From: Pseudoips prasinana
Lineage: Eukaryota; Arthropoda; Insecta; Lepidoptera; Nolidae
Length of the DNA: 64,000 bases
Assembly (NCBI GenBank): GCA_951640165.1
Contig: OX621255.1
Coordinates: 20,930,001-20,994,000, forward strand
Reading direction: 5' to 3'
Position numbers and translations under genes: made by a program
Part shown: in pieces, positions 24,385 through 36,600 of the stretch
Layout: each line of letters opens with the position of its first letter
Numbering within the stretch: the first letter of the stretch is position 1
The notes under the pieces: generated by a model
Told to the model about the DNA's origin: nothing
The model's input: only the letters and a program-made list of their open reading frames with translations
The model's database searches: none

Positions 24385-24571
24385 TGGCTCTCTTTCTGTC
24401 TGTTTGTTCCGGCAAATTTTTGTAATGGCTGGACCGATTTTGGCGGGACCTTTATTGGCAGGTAGCTAATTTAATAAGGAGTAATTTAGGCTACTTTTTT
24501 TTTGAAAAAGTATTTTTTTTACTAAATAAACTAATTAACACGCGGATGAAGTCGGGGGCACAGCTAGTCAA
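24385..24571 (+). mobile_element. Helitron-like tail (ends CACAGCTAGT)
   Basis: It begins TCTTTCTGTCTGTTTGTTCC and ends GGGGGCACAGCTAGT, the short non-autonomous Helitron end common in Lepidoptera. An inverse scrap with TAGCTGTGCTCCGCGG follows at 24661. Confidence 0.55.
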
Positions 24572-25084
24572 TAATAAAATCATATTAAAAATGTGCACCC
24601 TAACTATAACTATATTCTGTACTTATACCTTGAACAGAAATTAAAATTACTATTTTTTAATAGCTGTGCTCCGCGGTTTTACCCTCGTTAAGCTTTATAA
24701 ATTATAGCCTATGTGTTAATTTAGGGTGATATTAGTGTGATAGTAAGGAACTTCATTTTTATCTGGGTGTCCCACGATACCATATGGTTTTTTATAAATT
24801 TGTTCATATAATGTAGTTTTAATATCGTAATAAAAATACTGTTGAAGCTTTACTTCAACAGTATTTACTCTTTTAAATGTAATCTCAATGCATGCTAAGG
24901 TTGAATGACGAACAATCGGAAGAAAAATATTGTTGACATATTTAACAATTGAATTTGTACTTTGATTCACATCATGAGAACAATGGTTTTTCTATAATGT
25001 AATTCCATGATAATAATATATCTATTATTCCAGTGTGTATGTATTATTTGTTATACCTGTACAAATAATACAATTAATATATTT

Positions 25085-26190
25085 ATGCGTTTCTTTGCTG
25101 AAGATAAAGATAAAGATATTTTATTTCGCAAGTATGGGTACATGGTGCATGTTATTGAATATAAATAAAAGTCCAGCCATACTTTACCTGCTGGCATGCA
25201 AAAATTAACACAAAATAAATTCCAATAAATTGCGCATTAACTATCTATAAAACAAATGTAATTATAATTTCTATGTCTTTTATGAAGTAACAATCAATAG
25301 AATATCTCAATGTCAATCAATCAAATAAGTATTACAATGTCAATAAATTAAATAATTAATACAATATCCATAAATTAAAAACGCAACAATAGCAATGTCA
25401 ATTAAAACTAAATTTACAAATCTTTCTCATTTAAATGATCATTTATACAATAATACGTTTTAGAAAGTAACAGCTCCCGTAGTCTATTTTTAAATTATTA
25501 TTATTATTTTAAATTATATTATTTTAAGTCCTTCCAACACCTAGGTAATTTATTATATATAACTCGCGCCATGCAGTAGGTAGACACTTCTGCGCATTAA
25601 TGTTGTTTTAGCAGTGTGGAGACACAGTTTACTATTGTCACGTCTATTTCTAGGAGCTATGTCAGCTTTACGTTCAAAAAGTCCCTGATTTGACTTCACA
25701 CATAAAGCCACTTCTAAAATGTACAGACATGGTAAAGTCAAAATTTTATATTTTTTAAAATATGGCTCACAGCTGTCAATAGTTTTAAGTTTAAACATCG
25801 ATCTAAATACACCATTTTTGTGCTTTAAACGCTGTTTCTTTTTCGGTTGAGTTACCCCAAAAGATGACCCCGTATCGTAAGTGGGATTCAACAATACCGT
25901 AATAAGCACAAAGAAGAGCATCCGTATATACTATATTTGACAATGTATACAATGCGTATGCCGATTTACTGATTTTTTACTTAGAAAATCAATATGTATT
26001 TTCCAATTTAGCTTCTTATCAATGTTGAGCCCTAAGAATTTTGTGTATTCAACATCTTCAACTGCCGTATTATTATACTGAATATCAATGTTAGGTCTGC
26101 TTGTAGGTCTTTGACAAAAATGGATTATTTTTGTTTTGCTTAAGTTAATCTGTGGTTTTAAAACTTCTGTTTTCTTAAAACTGTGGTTTT
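25085..26190 (-). mobile_element. Jockey-type LINE C-terminal fragment
   Basis: The minus strand encodes, across several frames, KLNWKIHIDFLSKK, then SMFKLKTIDSCEPYFKKYKI, a PCLYILEVALCV block, and a final YNKLPRCWKDLK-like end near 25530. A 3' UTR with GATAAAGATAAAGATATT follows. Frameshifts show it is dead. Confidence 0.75.
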
Positions 26191-26342
26191 AATTTAAACT
26201 CTGCAAGATACCTTAATGAAAGGTATTGTGTGTGTTGCTGGAGCTAGCAGCACATAGAGACTTTCAAACAAATACAAATTGGGTTGCGCTGAAACGAGTA
26301 TATTTTATAAAAAAAATGCTATACAAATGTCTATTTATTTAC

Positions 26343-26505
26343 AACTAGCTGTGCCCCGCGTTAAGTACTATAAATAATAGCCTATATGTTATTTGGATAT
26401 ATACTATATTACTACAAAGTTTTATCAAAATCATACCCATACATTTTGCGTGAAAGAGTACACACATCCATACTCGCAAACTTTCGCATTTATAATAGTA
26501 AGTAG
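26343..26505 (-). mobile_element. Helitron-like short element, minus strand
   Basis: It reads ACTAGCTGTGCCCCGCG at the left and CGCAAACTTTCGCATTTAT at the right. This is the inverse of the 36187-36361 element. Confidence 0.6.
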
Positions 26506-26747
26506 TAGGATTGTAACAATAATAATAATCTACCAAACTCAGCCACAAAAGATGAATCCACTTTTTTGGTAGACAGGATTTGAGAACCAGCAACAGTAAA
26601 ATACTGACCATAGTTCATCCATTCAAATCATCAAGAATAGACAAATGCTCGAAGATTCAAATGGAAAGAATGTAGTAGAATGTGACAATAATACTCAATA
26701 AATTCATTTATTAATATATTTGTTTGATTTTGACCTAATCTGTAGAA

Positions 26748-29397
26748 TTAATGTTTTGGTTTTTGAAAATGGGATCGTGCTGAAGAGAAACCGTGTTTAC
26801 TGCTTGGGTCGCAGAATGATCGGCCATACGTCTGTACCGCGATGCCGCTACGATGAAATATGGCGCTCATGTCATGTGCGGTAGGCCAGTAGGGGGCGCG
26901 TGCGAACGCTGCTGCGCTCTCACCGACACAATCCCTGATCAATAGAACTTCGTTTCCTCGACGGCCGAATATAAGCCACTGGTCTGCTGCCCGGTTTTGT
27001 AGAGAATGTTTCCCTACAAAAAGAAAAGCAGCCAAATTCAAGAGACTTGTTTTATAACCCTGCCAAAAAGAAGGGTTTAATACGCTGGAACTCTATTTCT
27101 ACTGTATATTCTAAATACCAGTCGAAACCCACTTATACACAGAATCACGTGTTTCTGTGTTTAGAAGAATATGTTTGTCTAAACACAGAAACACCGCGTG
27201 ATTCTGTGTTTAGAAGAATATTATGTGTGTCTTTGTGTTCAGGAAGGTTTTTTTCTCTACGTCATCAAGCTTCTACTGTCTTCTTCTTTACCGTATGGAC
27301 AGTGGTGTCAGAGTTGTTCAAGTTGCCTAGTACCTAGGCCTCTGACATGGCTCCAAGATGGATAAGTCATTAGACAATAACCGGGACCGACAATTAACGT
27401 GCGTTCTGAAGCACGGAGACGCTTATAAAACACCCGTCTTGGGACTAACCCCGTGACCAGTTGTTGTACATATACTTCGTCGATCACTTACCGATCGGTG
27501 AGCAGTGTGCACTGGCTATGAGCAGCTATCATTGTGAGACTGTCTGAGGAATCGTAGCATCTATTGTGTTTCTTTTATTAATATCTTTTTTTTTAATATC
27601 TCGGGACAATGTCACACAGATCATCCTAGCCCCAAACTAAGCAAAGCTTGTACTATGGGTACCATGCGACGATATACATACTTATATAGATAGATAAATA
27701 CTTATATACATAGAAAACATCCATGACTCAGAAACAAATATTCGTGTTCATCACACAAATATTTGCACTTACCGGGATTCGAAACCTGGACCACCAGCTT
27801 CGTAGACAGGAGCACTACCAACTAGGCTACGGTGACCGTTTCTGTTCTGTGTTAAGTTGTATTTGTTTGTCTCTGGCATAGTGACTTCCACTGTATATTT
27901 GTGTTTAGTAGTGTGTCTGTGAATGTTGTTATAGCTTTCACAGTGTATCTGTATTCAGCTATGGCCGTCTATTTGTGGTATCATTGTTTCTACTGTGTTT
28001 AGCTATGTCTGAATGTCTCTAGATCGTAGCTTCTACCGTATATATTTTGTTTCTGTGTCTATTTATTTAATTGTTCTCTGTTCAACTTCCTGTCTCCAAG
28101 CTGCTACTGGACGTCCTGCCAACATCCTGTCTCCAAGCTGCTACTGGATGTCCTGCTATTTTCATTTAAGCCATACGCATAATTAGAAACTAGGACAACA
28201 TTAACTACTAATAATAATTTTGTAGTACCTTCTCGATCTTCAACGATGATAATGTTTTCCAATAATCCAGAGTTAGTCCCATTGCCCATCAGAAAATGTT
28301 TTTGTCCACTTCCAGCCAATACTTGTAGGTAGCAATAATTCCAATCTACACGGCCACTGAAATTCCCATACGTTGAGTTGTATCGTTCACGCTCCTGTTA
28401 AAAAATAATAACGTATTTTAGAAGGTATAGAGGTAATTCCCCAGTCAAGCTGCTCGTAAATCGAAAACATAGAGCATAACCTTCTATTCTTAAAAATGGG
28501 TACCGTTTAGTTTCACGTTTAACGATTCGTGACTACAGACGCGATACTAATAGTAGTCTTTGGATAGCATTCTACCACCAAAATAAAATATATGAGCGCC
28601 GCCGTGTCTGAGTTGGTCAATAACCTGCCATGGTTTAAAAGTTGCGGGTTCGAGCCCTGCACAAGACAAATATTTGTGTAAACACATCTATTTGTCTTGG
28701 TCTGGTTGTTTTTCTGTGTATTTCATATTAATAATAATATCCTTGGACATTATTCACACACGGCCATCTGCTCCCAAACTAAACGAAACCAGATAACTGA
28801 TATACTACATATACTACTTTTCTGTTGTAAATTCATACTTATATAGATAATTACCTACACCCATACTTAGGACAAACAGACATGTTCATGCACACAAATA
28901 ACTTTCCTGGGTGGGAAACGAACTCACGACCTGCGGCGTGAAAAGTAAACATTTACTAAACACGCCAACATACCTATATTTACAATCAACAATCAATAGT
29001 AAGCAATTATTTCTTATAGTATATAGTTCCTTCAATTTTTTTTTATTCAGTTAATATTATGCTCTTTGGTATCCATAGTACAAGATTCGCTAAGTTTATG
29101 ATAGATGGTAAAGTTAAACTTTGTGATGAAAAGTCGTAAATCCTTTACAGTAAATATGCAAAAAATTAAAACAATATTTAGTCTTACCAATTCGGTTGTA
29201 GCTCTTATATCAAATTGAAAACAATCAATCGCCTTTGTATGCTCGTAAACTGTGATCCAGGTTCCAACAAATTCGTGAATATCGACTTTAGAGCCTATTT
29301 TGTAATAAGGACAAAGATTGGTTACCGAGTTACATTCTCCCCCACGTAAAGTGACAATAAGAAATATGGTGATACTGACGATACACTGAGTAATCAT
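26748..29397 (-). CDS. Lipocalin-like secreted protein, three exons
   Basis: Exons (minus): 29188-29397 (ATG at 29397, 70 codons), about 28145-28394, and 26748-27013 (stop TAA). Residues 1-21 form a signal peptide (MITQCIVSITIFLIVTLRGG), followed by Cys-containing mature sequence. HEFVGTWITVYEH has the GxW motif of lipocalins, and later VLVSNYAYG resembles the second conserved lipocalin strand. ADQWLIFGRR near the C-terminus resembles the last conserved Arg-containing motif. Exon 2's donor is the uncertain point: the one giving the right phase (28143-28144) sits in a ~37 bp tandem duplication. An AATAAA signal is near 26707. The ligand is unknown; bilin-binding relatives are one option. Confidence 0.6.
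27110..27240. repeat. Inverted repeat with CACAGAAACAC arms
   Basis: TTCTGTGTTTAGA at about 27150 and its inverse TCTAAACACAGAA at 27177 form a stem with a ~17-base loop. The outer CACAGAATCACG/CGTGATTCTGTG arms extend it. It lies in an intron of the lipocalin-like gene. Confidence 0.6.
27303..27540 (+). mobile_element. SINE family C
   Basis: It contains GTTGTTCAAGTTGCCTAGTA at the head and GAAGCACGGAGACGCTTATA in the body. It lies in an intron of the lipocalin-like gene. Confidence 0.75.
27590..27839 (-). mobile_element. SINE family D, minus strand
   Basis: It starts with reversed TCGGGACAATGTCACACAG and ends in a tRNA-like head, with a B-box in inverse (CGGGATTCGAAACC) and an A-box-like CCAACTAGGCTAC. 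A close copy is at 41990-42224. Confidence 0.8.
28596..28735 (+). mobile_element. tRNA-headed SINE, distinct head
   Basis: It has a head GCCGCCGTGTCTGAGTTGG and B-box GCGGGTTCGAGCCCTGC, then TTTGTCTTGGTCTGG. It runs tail-to-tail into the next, minus-strand SINE. Confidence 0.6.
28735..28975 (-). mobile_element. SINE family B, minus strand
   Basis: It begins CTTGGACATTATTCACACAC and ends in the head with inverse B-box GGAAACGAACTCACG. Intronic in the lipocalin-like gene. Confidence 0.75.
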
Positions 29398-29399
29398 AG

Positions 29400-30110
29400 T
29401 ATAAGATCTGCTTCAAGTAAAATACGAGAAACGAATGAAGGTATTATCTCATTGAAAAGTCGAAGTGCACATTATGTAAATATTGAATAATTTGAAACAA
29501 AATACGATAAGCATGAAACACAATGCAAGTGTTTATAGATATTGATGTTAAGTCGTGTTTATTCAGACTTCCTTCACGGCGTAATACAATTTCCTACATT
29601 AAATCATTGGTCTTTTTCAACTGAGCCATACGCCATCCAAGTCCTTTGATGGTCGCGTCAGTCAAATATCGATCAATCTCTCTCGCATGCACCGCCGTCC
29701 AAGGAACGTCTTAGACCGTTCCAACGATGACATCACGGCTTATCCAGAGCAAGTTAAGGCTATTAGAAACTCTCGTGACACTACTCGCCGGCCGACTACC
29801 ATCACCCTCCATCATCCAACATCATCATTTATTACGATACAAATGCTATCTAAGCATTTGTATCGTAAAAAAAAGGCGTCGATCAATAATTTTATAAAGG
29901 CTTCTCGTATTAATGTAGAGTAACAGATGTACAAATAGCCCCTAAAAACCGATCGTCTTATATCTATCTGACCTACCCGTCAGTAAGCGAGCCGAATCGA
30001 CGGTTCGAGCCCCAAATGAGCCTTTTTGCGTAAATAGTAGTTTTACTTTGCCCCTTTTTCATTTCTAACTAGTTATCACTATCCAAAGAATCCTACACTG
30101 CAGCTTGATG
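29400..30110. other. Intergenic between the lipocalin-like gene and eIF3a
   Basis: No gene was recognised. An open frame at 29687-29923 has no features I know and may be retroelement debris. A tRNA-like B-box scrap (GGTTCGAGCCCC) lies at 30001-30012. Confidence 0.45.
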
Positions 30111-30246
30111 TACAGACGCCAGCACATCAAGCTACCCCAAGCTGTCAAATTTCTCCAATTGAAAGTGAACCTTGTGTTTTTGTGATAAAGTTGAAAATCT
30201 ATAAAAGAAATTTGACAGTTGGGGTACCTGGATGTGCTGGCTATGT
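30111..30246. repeat. Hairpin MITE-like element upstream of eIF3a
   Basis: CCAGCACATC and AGCTGTCAAATTTCT on the left face AGAAATTTGACAGTT and GGATGTGCTGG on the right across a ~60-base centre. Confidence 0.6.
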
Positions 30247-30628
30247 ATGTAATAGCTGGATGTGTACATACTATTTTTTTTTTTTATAATAATTAGTTAA
30301 ATATTTATGTTATAATATTTTTATTTGTCTGTGCTGGCATTTTTATTAACTGTAGAAAAGCTTCGAGCATTTAAATGTTCGAAGTAGAAAAGACTAGAAC
30401 TTATTTTCCTCCGCTGTATTTATTATTATAGTAATAATAATGCTGATTCGAGAGAAAAAAGCGGAGATTGAAAATTTTTGTTGGCAACCCTAGCAAATGA
30501 ATCCTCCATTTTGATTTCTCCTGTCTCTTGACAGGCCGGTGTACTGGGAAATTATTTCAATTTTGTTGTTTTACACCGCGCTTTGACGCCTAATTTGTGT
30601 TGATGAAGTGAAAAGTGAAGTGCTCATC

Positions 30629-33600
30629 ATGGCGCGATATGGTCAGAGACCGGAGAATGCCCTTAAACGGGCGAATGGTTAGTACTAGATTCTTAACTAC
30701 CACGTTGCAGTTATGGACAATCTTAGATGCCTGTTATCTACGTAATTACTGCTTATTTGTACTTCCAATTTTCCGTTAGTTCTATACTTTTCATCGTAAG
30801 TGGTTGAATATTACCTACTGTTCTATTGAGTTAAATGATACCTAGTTCACTTATTTTGTATGTTCTCACCTTGCAAATAACACGTACAAGATAACCTGAA
30901 AATGGATCCTGTTTTAAGATACCTTTCACATGGTACACGTGACCATTACGTATGGCTGAATTAATGTCGACCAACAATAACCATTTAATATTTAGATTTA
31001 AAGGCCCAACTTAAACTGACTCCATAATTTTTTGTAACAAGGTTACATTTTTTTGTATTGCTGACTGGGCCATAGAAATTTAGACACTATTAAATGATAC
31101 ACAGTGGATACTACATATGTTTCAAATATACTAACCAATACTAGAATTAAATGTTACTAAAGTGTTAGCACTCTTCGGAAATTAGTGATTAGTGTTGTGA
31201 TTCAAATATATTTTTTCTCTATTTACTACAAAAAATATCGGTCAGTGGGTATCCTTAGGGGCGGGTTGTTGGAGTTGGAGTATACGCTTAGGGGCACTAT
31301 GAACCGCGAAGAAAACATGAAAAAAAAATTTTTTGGTTATTTTTTTTTGGGACTTAGAATTTTTTTGGTTTTTTTTTTTATTTAGTTTTCCCAATTTTAT
31401 TGCAGCATCGGATTGACCTTAACCCTAGCATCATTTAGGTCCTGAGACGCATGGTCCTACGACGCACCGTTTGCGAGTTAGGGGCTTTTGAATTTTTTCT
31501 TTTTTTTTACAAAATACTCTATATTTACAAAAAGGTAGCTCGGAGGAAAATCTTTTCGGGAAAGAAATTGTTGTTCTGGTCGTAAACCACGAGATAACGT
31601 CAAAAAACCCTGTGAAAATTAAAGAAAAAAAAAATCATCGAAATTTTTTAAGTGTCGGTCGATCTTCCAGCTTGAGTAGCCTCAGGGGCAAATGACTTAG
31701 ACAAATTTCCAGAGATTTTTTTTTTATAGTATTCGGTGTTAATAAATAAAAGTGTATGTCAAAACATTAATCACAACAATAAAATTGTTAACATTTTGTC
31801 AATCTTTTCTGTTACTTCCTTAATAGACAGTTATAATAATATGTTATAAATGATTAGTAATGTTGTTTATTTTCCTAATGTTTAGAAAGGGAAAGTAATT
31901 CTCATAACAGTTTAATACAATTGTATACCAAAAAAGAGCCCATACTTGTTAATAAATTAAAAACCTACTGTACAAATGGTTCATATTAAAATTTTATCTC
32001 GGGTGTCTTTTAAATAAATATAGATAATCAACAAACAATACATAAGTTGTTTAATATATACAAACAAAAATATATTACCCACAGTGATGGTCCTTAAAAT
32101 ACTTTTTTTGCCTCAATCACTTAGTTGTATTGCAACTAAACCAGAATTTTGTAAGCCTTTCGAAAACTAGTTGTTTTTTTTTTCAATGACACTAAGGCGA
32201 TTGGCAGCATAGTGCATGAGTGTGTTCTAATGTTGCTTGTAACTATCTCTATTTGTATAGAAAACACGAACAGTCCAACACACAGAACATGCATTTATAT
32301 GAACTCATGTGGAAGCATTTTCAGTGTGTTGGACTGCACAGTCCAACACACTGAATATACAAACACGCACATGTTTTCGACACAAACAGAGATACTTACA
32401 AGCAACGTTAGAATACGCACTCATGCACTACACTGCATCATGTGGGGCAGTGTGCTAGTCACCCAAGTCATGCACAATGTGAAAATTGACATTCTGGTTG
32501 ATATATTTAAAGATATCTAGTATAGTAGATAAAATACATGTGGCTTTGACTGGCTTGTTGGTTGTTTGTCTAGTGGTAAGTGACCCTGACAGCTAAGTCA
32601 GAGGTTGAGGTTTTGATCCCCACCCAGAACTAGGTGTAATTTATCTATAACATGTATGAATTTTGAAATATAATAGTATGTTTATCACTTCTCTGGGTGC
32701 TATAGTACAGGTTCGGCCTAGTTTGGGATCACATGGCACTCTGCTATCTGATCCCAAATCAGGCAGACCTATTAGTTGTACCAAGATATATTATTATTAT
32801 GACACATCTATTCACATCAGATCAGTTGAGCATAAGCTGGGGTTGTTTTCCATTTGTATGTCATTTATTTGGTAAATTTGTTTGAGATAATGCAAAAATG
32901 TACAAAGCTATTTAATCTGAAGTTGTTTTTAAACAACAATCAATTCTTTATATTCTAAAAATTATATGTTACAATAGATTTTAAATAAAAGCTTCATAAT
33001 AACAGTTACAGATTGATTGTTGTATAGGGTACATTAAAATTTCAGGACATCTAGACTATGTAGGTACTTTTTATTGGAAAATTTATTTATTTATTTGGAA
33101 TACAAACAGTTGTACAACATGAGGTTATAAACTATAAGTTATAACCCTGTATAATGTTAGGAGTACAACCCAGGCATTTTCATAGATTACTAAAACAAAA
33201 ATAATAATAATATTATGTAGACTGCTGTGTGGTCGAAAAGTTGTAACTTTTAGTATTGCCCTTTGGGCATATTCAATGGATAACATTAAGGTTTTTAGAG
33301 CACCACCCCAGGAAGTAATTTAGTATTGAATAATAGATTGAAATAATGACTGATAGACAAACTAGTCTAATCAATATCAGCAATATGGCATAGCTTTTTA
33401 AGCACAAATTTGTGCATCAGTATTCATATACATATTTTATGTTGTGTGATATATATTATAGATAATACATACATGAACGCACAAATAACATCCATTTCAT
33501 AAAATCATATTTTTTAACAGAGTTTATGGACTTGGAGAAACCGGCGCGGGCTTTAGACACCTTGCAAGAAGTGTTCCGCAACAAAAAATGGGCCTACAAC

Positions 33601-36600
33601 TGGTCAGAATCGGTGCTGGAGCCGATCATGTTCAAGTACTTGGAACTTTGCGTGGATCTGCGCAAGTCACATATTGCCAAGGAGGGTCTGTTTCAGTACA
33701 GAAATATGTTCCAGTCTGTCAATGTTGGATCCCTCGAACAAGTTATAAGGTAAAATAGTCTGATAACAAATTAACAGTATTAATTTCTATTTACGAAAAC
33801 TCTACATGGTGTGCTTTTTTTCACCGAGAGTAAGAGAATGGAGAATAATAATATTATTAATTCTTTATTTGCAATAAAAATGTCTATACTATAATAAATT
33901 AGTTACTACTGCATAATGGTACAACCTAAGTCAGAGGGAACAAACACCTCGCTCCCATGCTCGGAATGAACCTGTGGTACGAGAGGAGAGGGGCTCGCCC
34001 CGACTCGGCTCTGTACCTAAGTCATGATGTACAAATATGTGATGGTAGAGCAGTAGATAACTATAACCATCTGATTGATAACTTAGGCCAGCCTGTTTAT
34101 ATATATGTAAAAAATATTATCTTATCTTTAAATCTTATTTGTTTTTCTTAGGGGCTACTTACGCATGGCAGAAGAGCGAACAGAGGCTGCCCGAGCTCAG
34201 TCCACACAAGCCGTCATTGATACAGATGATTTGGATAACTTAGCCACTCCTGAGAGCATTCTCCTTAGTGCTGTTTCAGGAGAAGATGCGCAGGATCGGT
34301 CTGATAGGACCATTCTCACACCATGGGTATGTATATTTCCCTTTATTTTGTTAATTTACAGTAACAAGTCTCCTTAAAGTATTTTTATTTAAGACCACGC
34401 ACTAGTGAAATATATCGTTGTATCGCGGGCGAGTTTACAAAAAGAAATTCACGAAGGTACACCCAGACTCAGACAAACTATATGCTGGATGACTATATGT
34501 GTCGCACATATAGTTATCCTGTTGGGGATCGTACCCGAAACACTTGGCGCTGTGGTAGTAGTGAGATGACTACCTTAACAATTGCACCACAAGTACAAAC
34601 AAAAGTGAATTTTAGTCATCATAACTTCTGTTACAAACATTGTTTTTATAAGAGTGCAATTATAGAATGAAATCTATAGAACACGAAATAAATACATGAT
34701 AGAAGTGTTAGAATCCCTATTTGTTTTTGTACCTATTTTCACAAAATATGTGACTTGACGCTAGGGGCGTGACAAGGCGATGCGATTTTTTTCATGAGAT
34801 CAGAAAGTCAAATAGAATAACTTTAATCTTTAATACAATTACTGTTTTCTTTATAGGTAAAATTCCTGTGGGAGTCATACTGCCAATGCTTGGAGCTCCT
34901 CCGTACGAATGCTCACGTTGAAACTTTGTACCATGACATCGCCCGCATGGCGTTCCAGTTCTGCCTCAAGTATTCAAGGAAGACAGAGTTCAGGAAGCTC
35001 TGTGATAAGCTGAGGAAGCATTTGGAAGATATCTGCAAGCCTACTGTGAGTATAATGCAATTTTTTTTTATCATTCTCAAAGCTACAAAGGAGGGTGTTA
35101 TACGTTTGAAATCTACATCTACCTACATCATTGTAACTTCCAATCGGATGGCAATCTGCTGTATACTTTTCCTTTTTATGACTATTTAGTTTTTAAGTTG
35201 CTAATATTGTTTTATTCACTTGTGTTTCGTTTAGTATATTTAGCGACAGTATTTTCATCATTCGAAATTTAACACTGTCTTAATCTGAATAACTTGTTTT
35301 CCTTAAATGCTTAGTAATGTTATGTTAAGTTAAAGACTTATCTATTATAATAAATTACTATTGGTGTATTTATATAGTTTCTCCTATCCATTTATTCTTA
35401 AGTTTCAGACATCTGTAAATGTGTTGCATAAATTTAAGTGCGGTTGAGAATCGAACACATGAACTATGGGGTATACGGGCCCATGTGCGGTAACCGCTGC
35501 ACTACTGTGGTGCTCAGACTCGAATTTATACAATCCATTTGATGTTCTATTATCTTAACCCAATTCAGACGCTAAGTTATTACTGAAATAGGTGCAGTCA
35601 GGCAATGTGAGCATCTCCAAACCAGAGACTCAGCAGCTGAACCTTGAGACCAGATTGTTCCAGCTGGATAGTGCTATACAAATGGAGCTGTGGCAGGTTA
35701 GTACATTAACATAATATTTATAGAAACATTAGTAAAGGTAAAAGGGCTCTTAAATCCAATGTCAAAGTCAAATTCAATAGTATTTTATTCCGTAAAAATT
35801 TTACATTTATGTGGAATCGTCATTTTTTTTTACCCTACCGTGCAGTGCATGACGTGGCAGCTACTGAGAAACACTGCCAGAAATCTCAGTAGGAATTCTT
35901 TTTTAAAATAAAATATACTTAAGATTAATTACAATCATGTGTGTTGACTCAGAACAACTCAATCCCAAGCACTTTTATCACTTAAATAATCAGAAATTTT
36001 GTAATATCTTTGCTATACAATTTGGCTTTAATAATTCTTTTAAACTTATTCGTAGACAATTCTCTAATATCATTGGGAAGTTTGTTATAGAATCGGTTGT
36101 AAATTTTACGGTGCATCCCTATTATATTTAATGTGTGATGATTGTTATATATATACCTAAGTCATATAAGAATCGTCATTAAATCACACTAATACTATAA
36201 AGGCGAAAGTTTGTGATTGTGTATGTTTTTACTTCTTCACGTCTAAAGACTGGAGCGATTTTAATAAAATTTGGTATGGAGTTAGCCGACACCCTGGATT
36301 AACATATAGGCTATAATTTTTTAAGTTTAGCGCGGGTAAAACCGCGGGGCTCAGCTAGTAGTTTCATATTTTACACTTGTAAAACTGTGTAGTTAAGAGA
36401 TTGATCAGATGTTTCACAGTGCAATGGCTAAGTGCTTATTTTTGCCGTTCAAATCTTAGACATGTTGCAATGTTATTCAAACACCAATGTTGTGTTAATT
36501 ATTTGATAGCTTTTTAATACTTAATTTCTCCATAGGAAGCATACAAAGCGATCGAAGATATCCACAACCTAATGAACATGTCCAAGAAGACACCAGTAGC

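Larger units (their letters stand above)
30678..33520. other. eIF3a intron 1
   Basis: It holds a T-rich, low-complexity block at 31185-31740 of unknown origin, a palindromic MITE (32204-32436), a tRNA-headed SINE (about 32555-32800) and a reversed LINE 3' tail (about 33085-33200). No enhancer or ncRNA could be supported. Confidence 0.5.

Noticed and set aside
29687..29923. 78-codon plus ORF upstream of eIF3a
   Set aside because: No motif, no splice context; possible retroelement debris but not enough to name.
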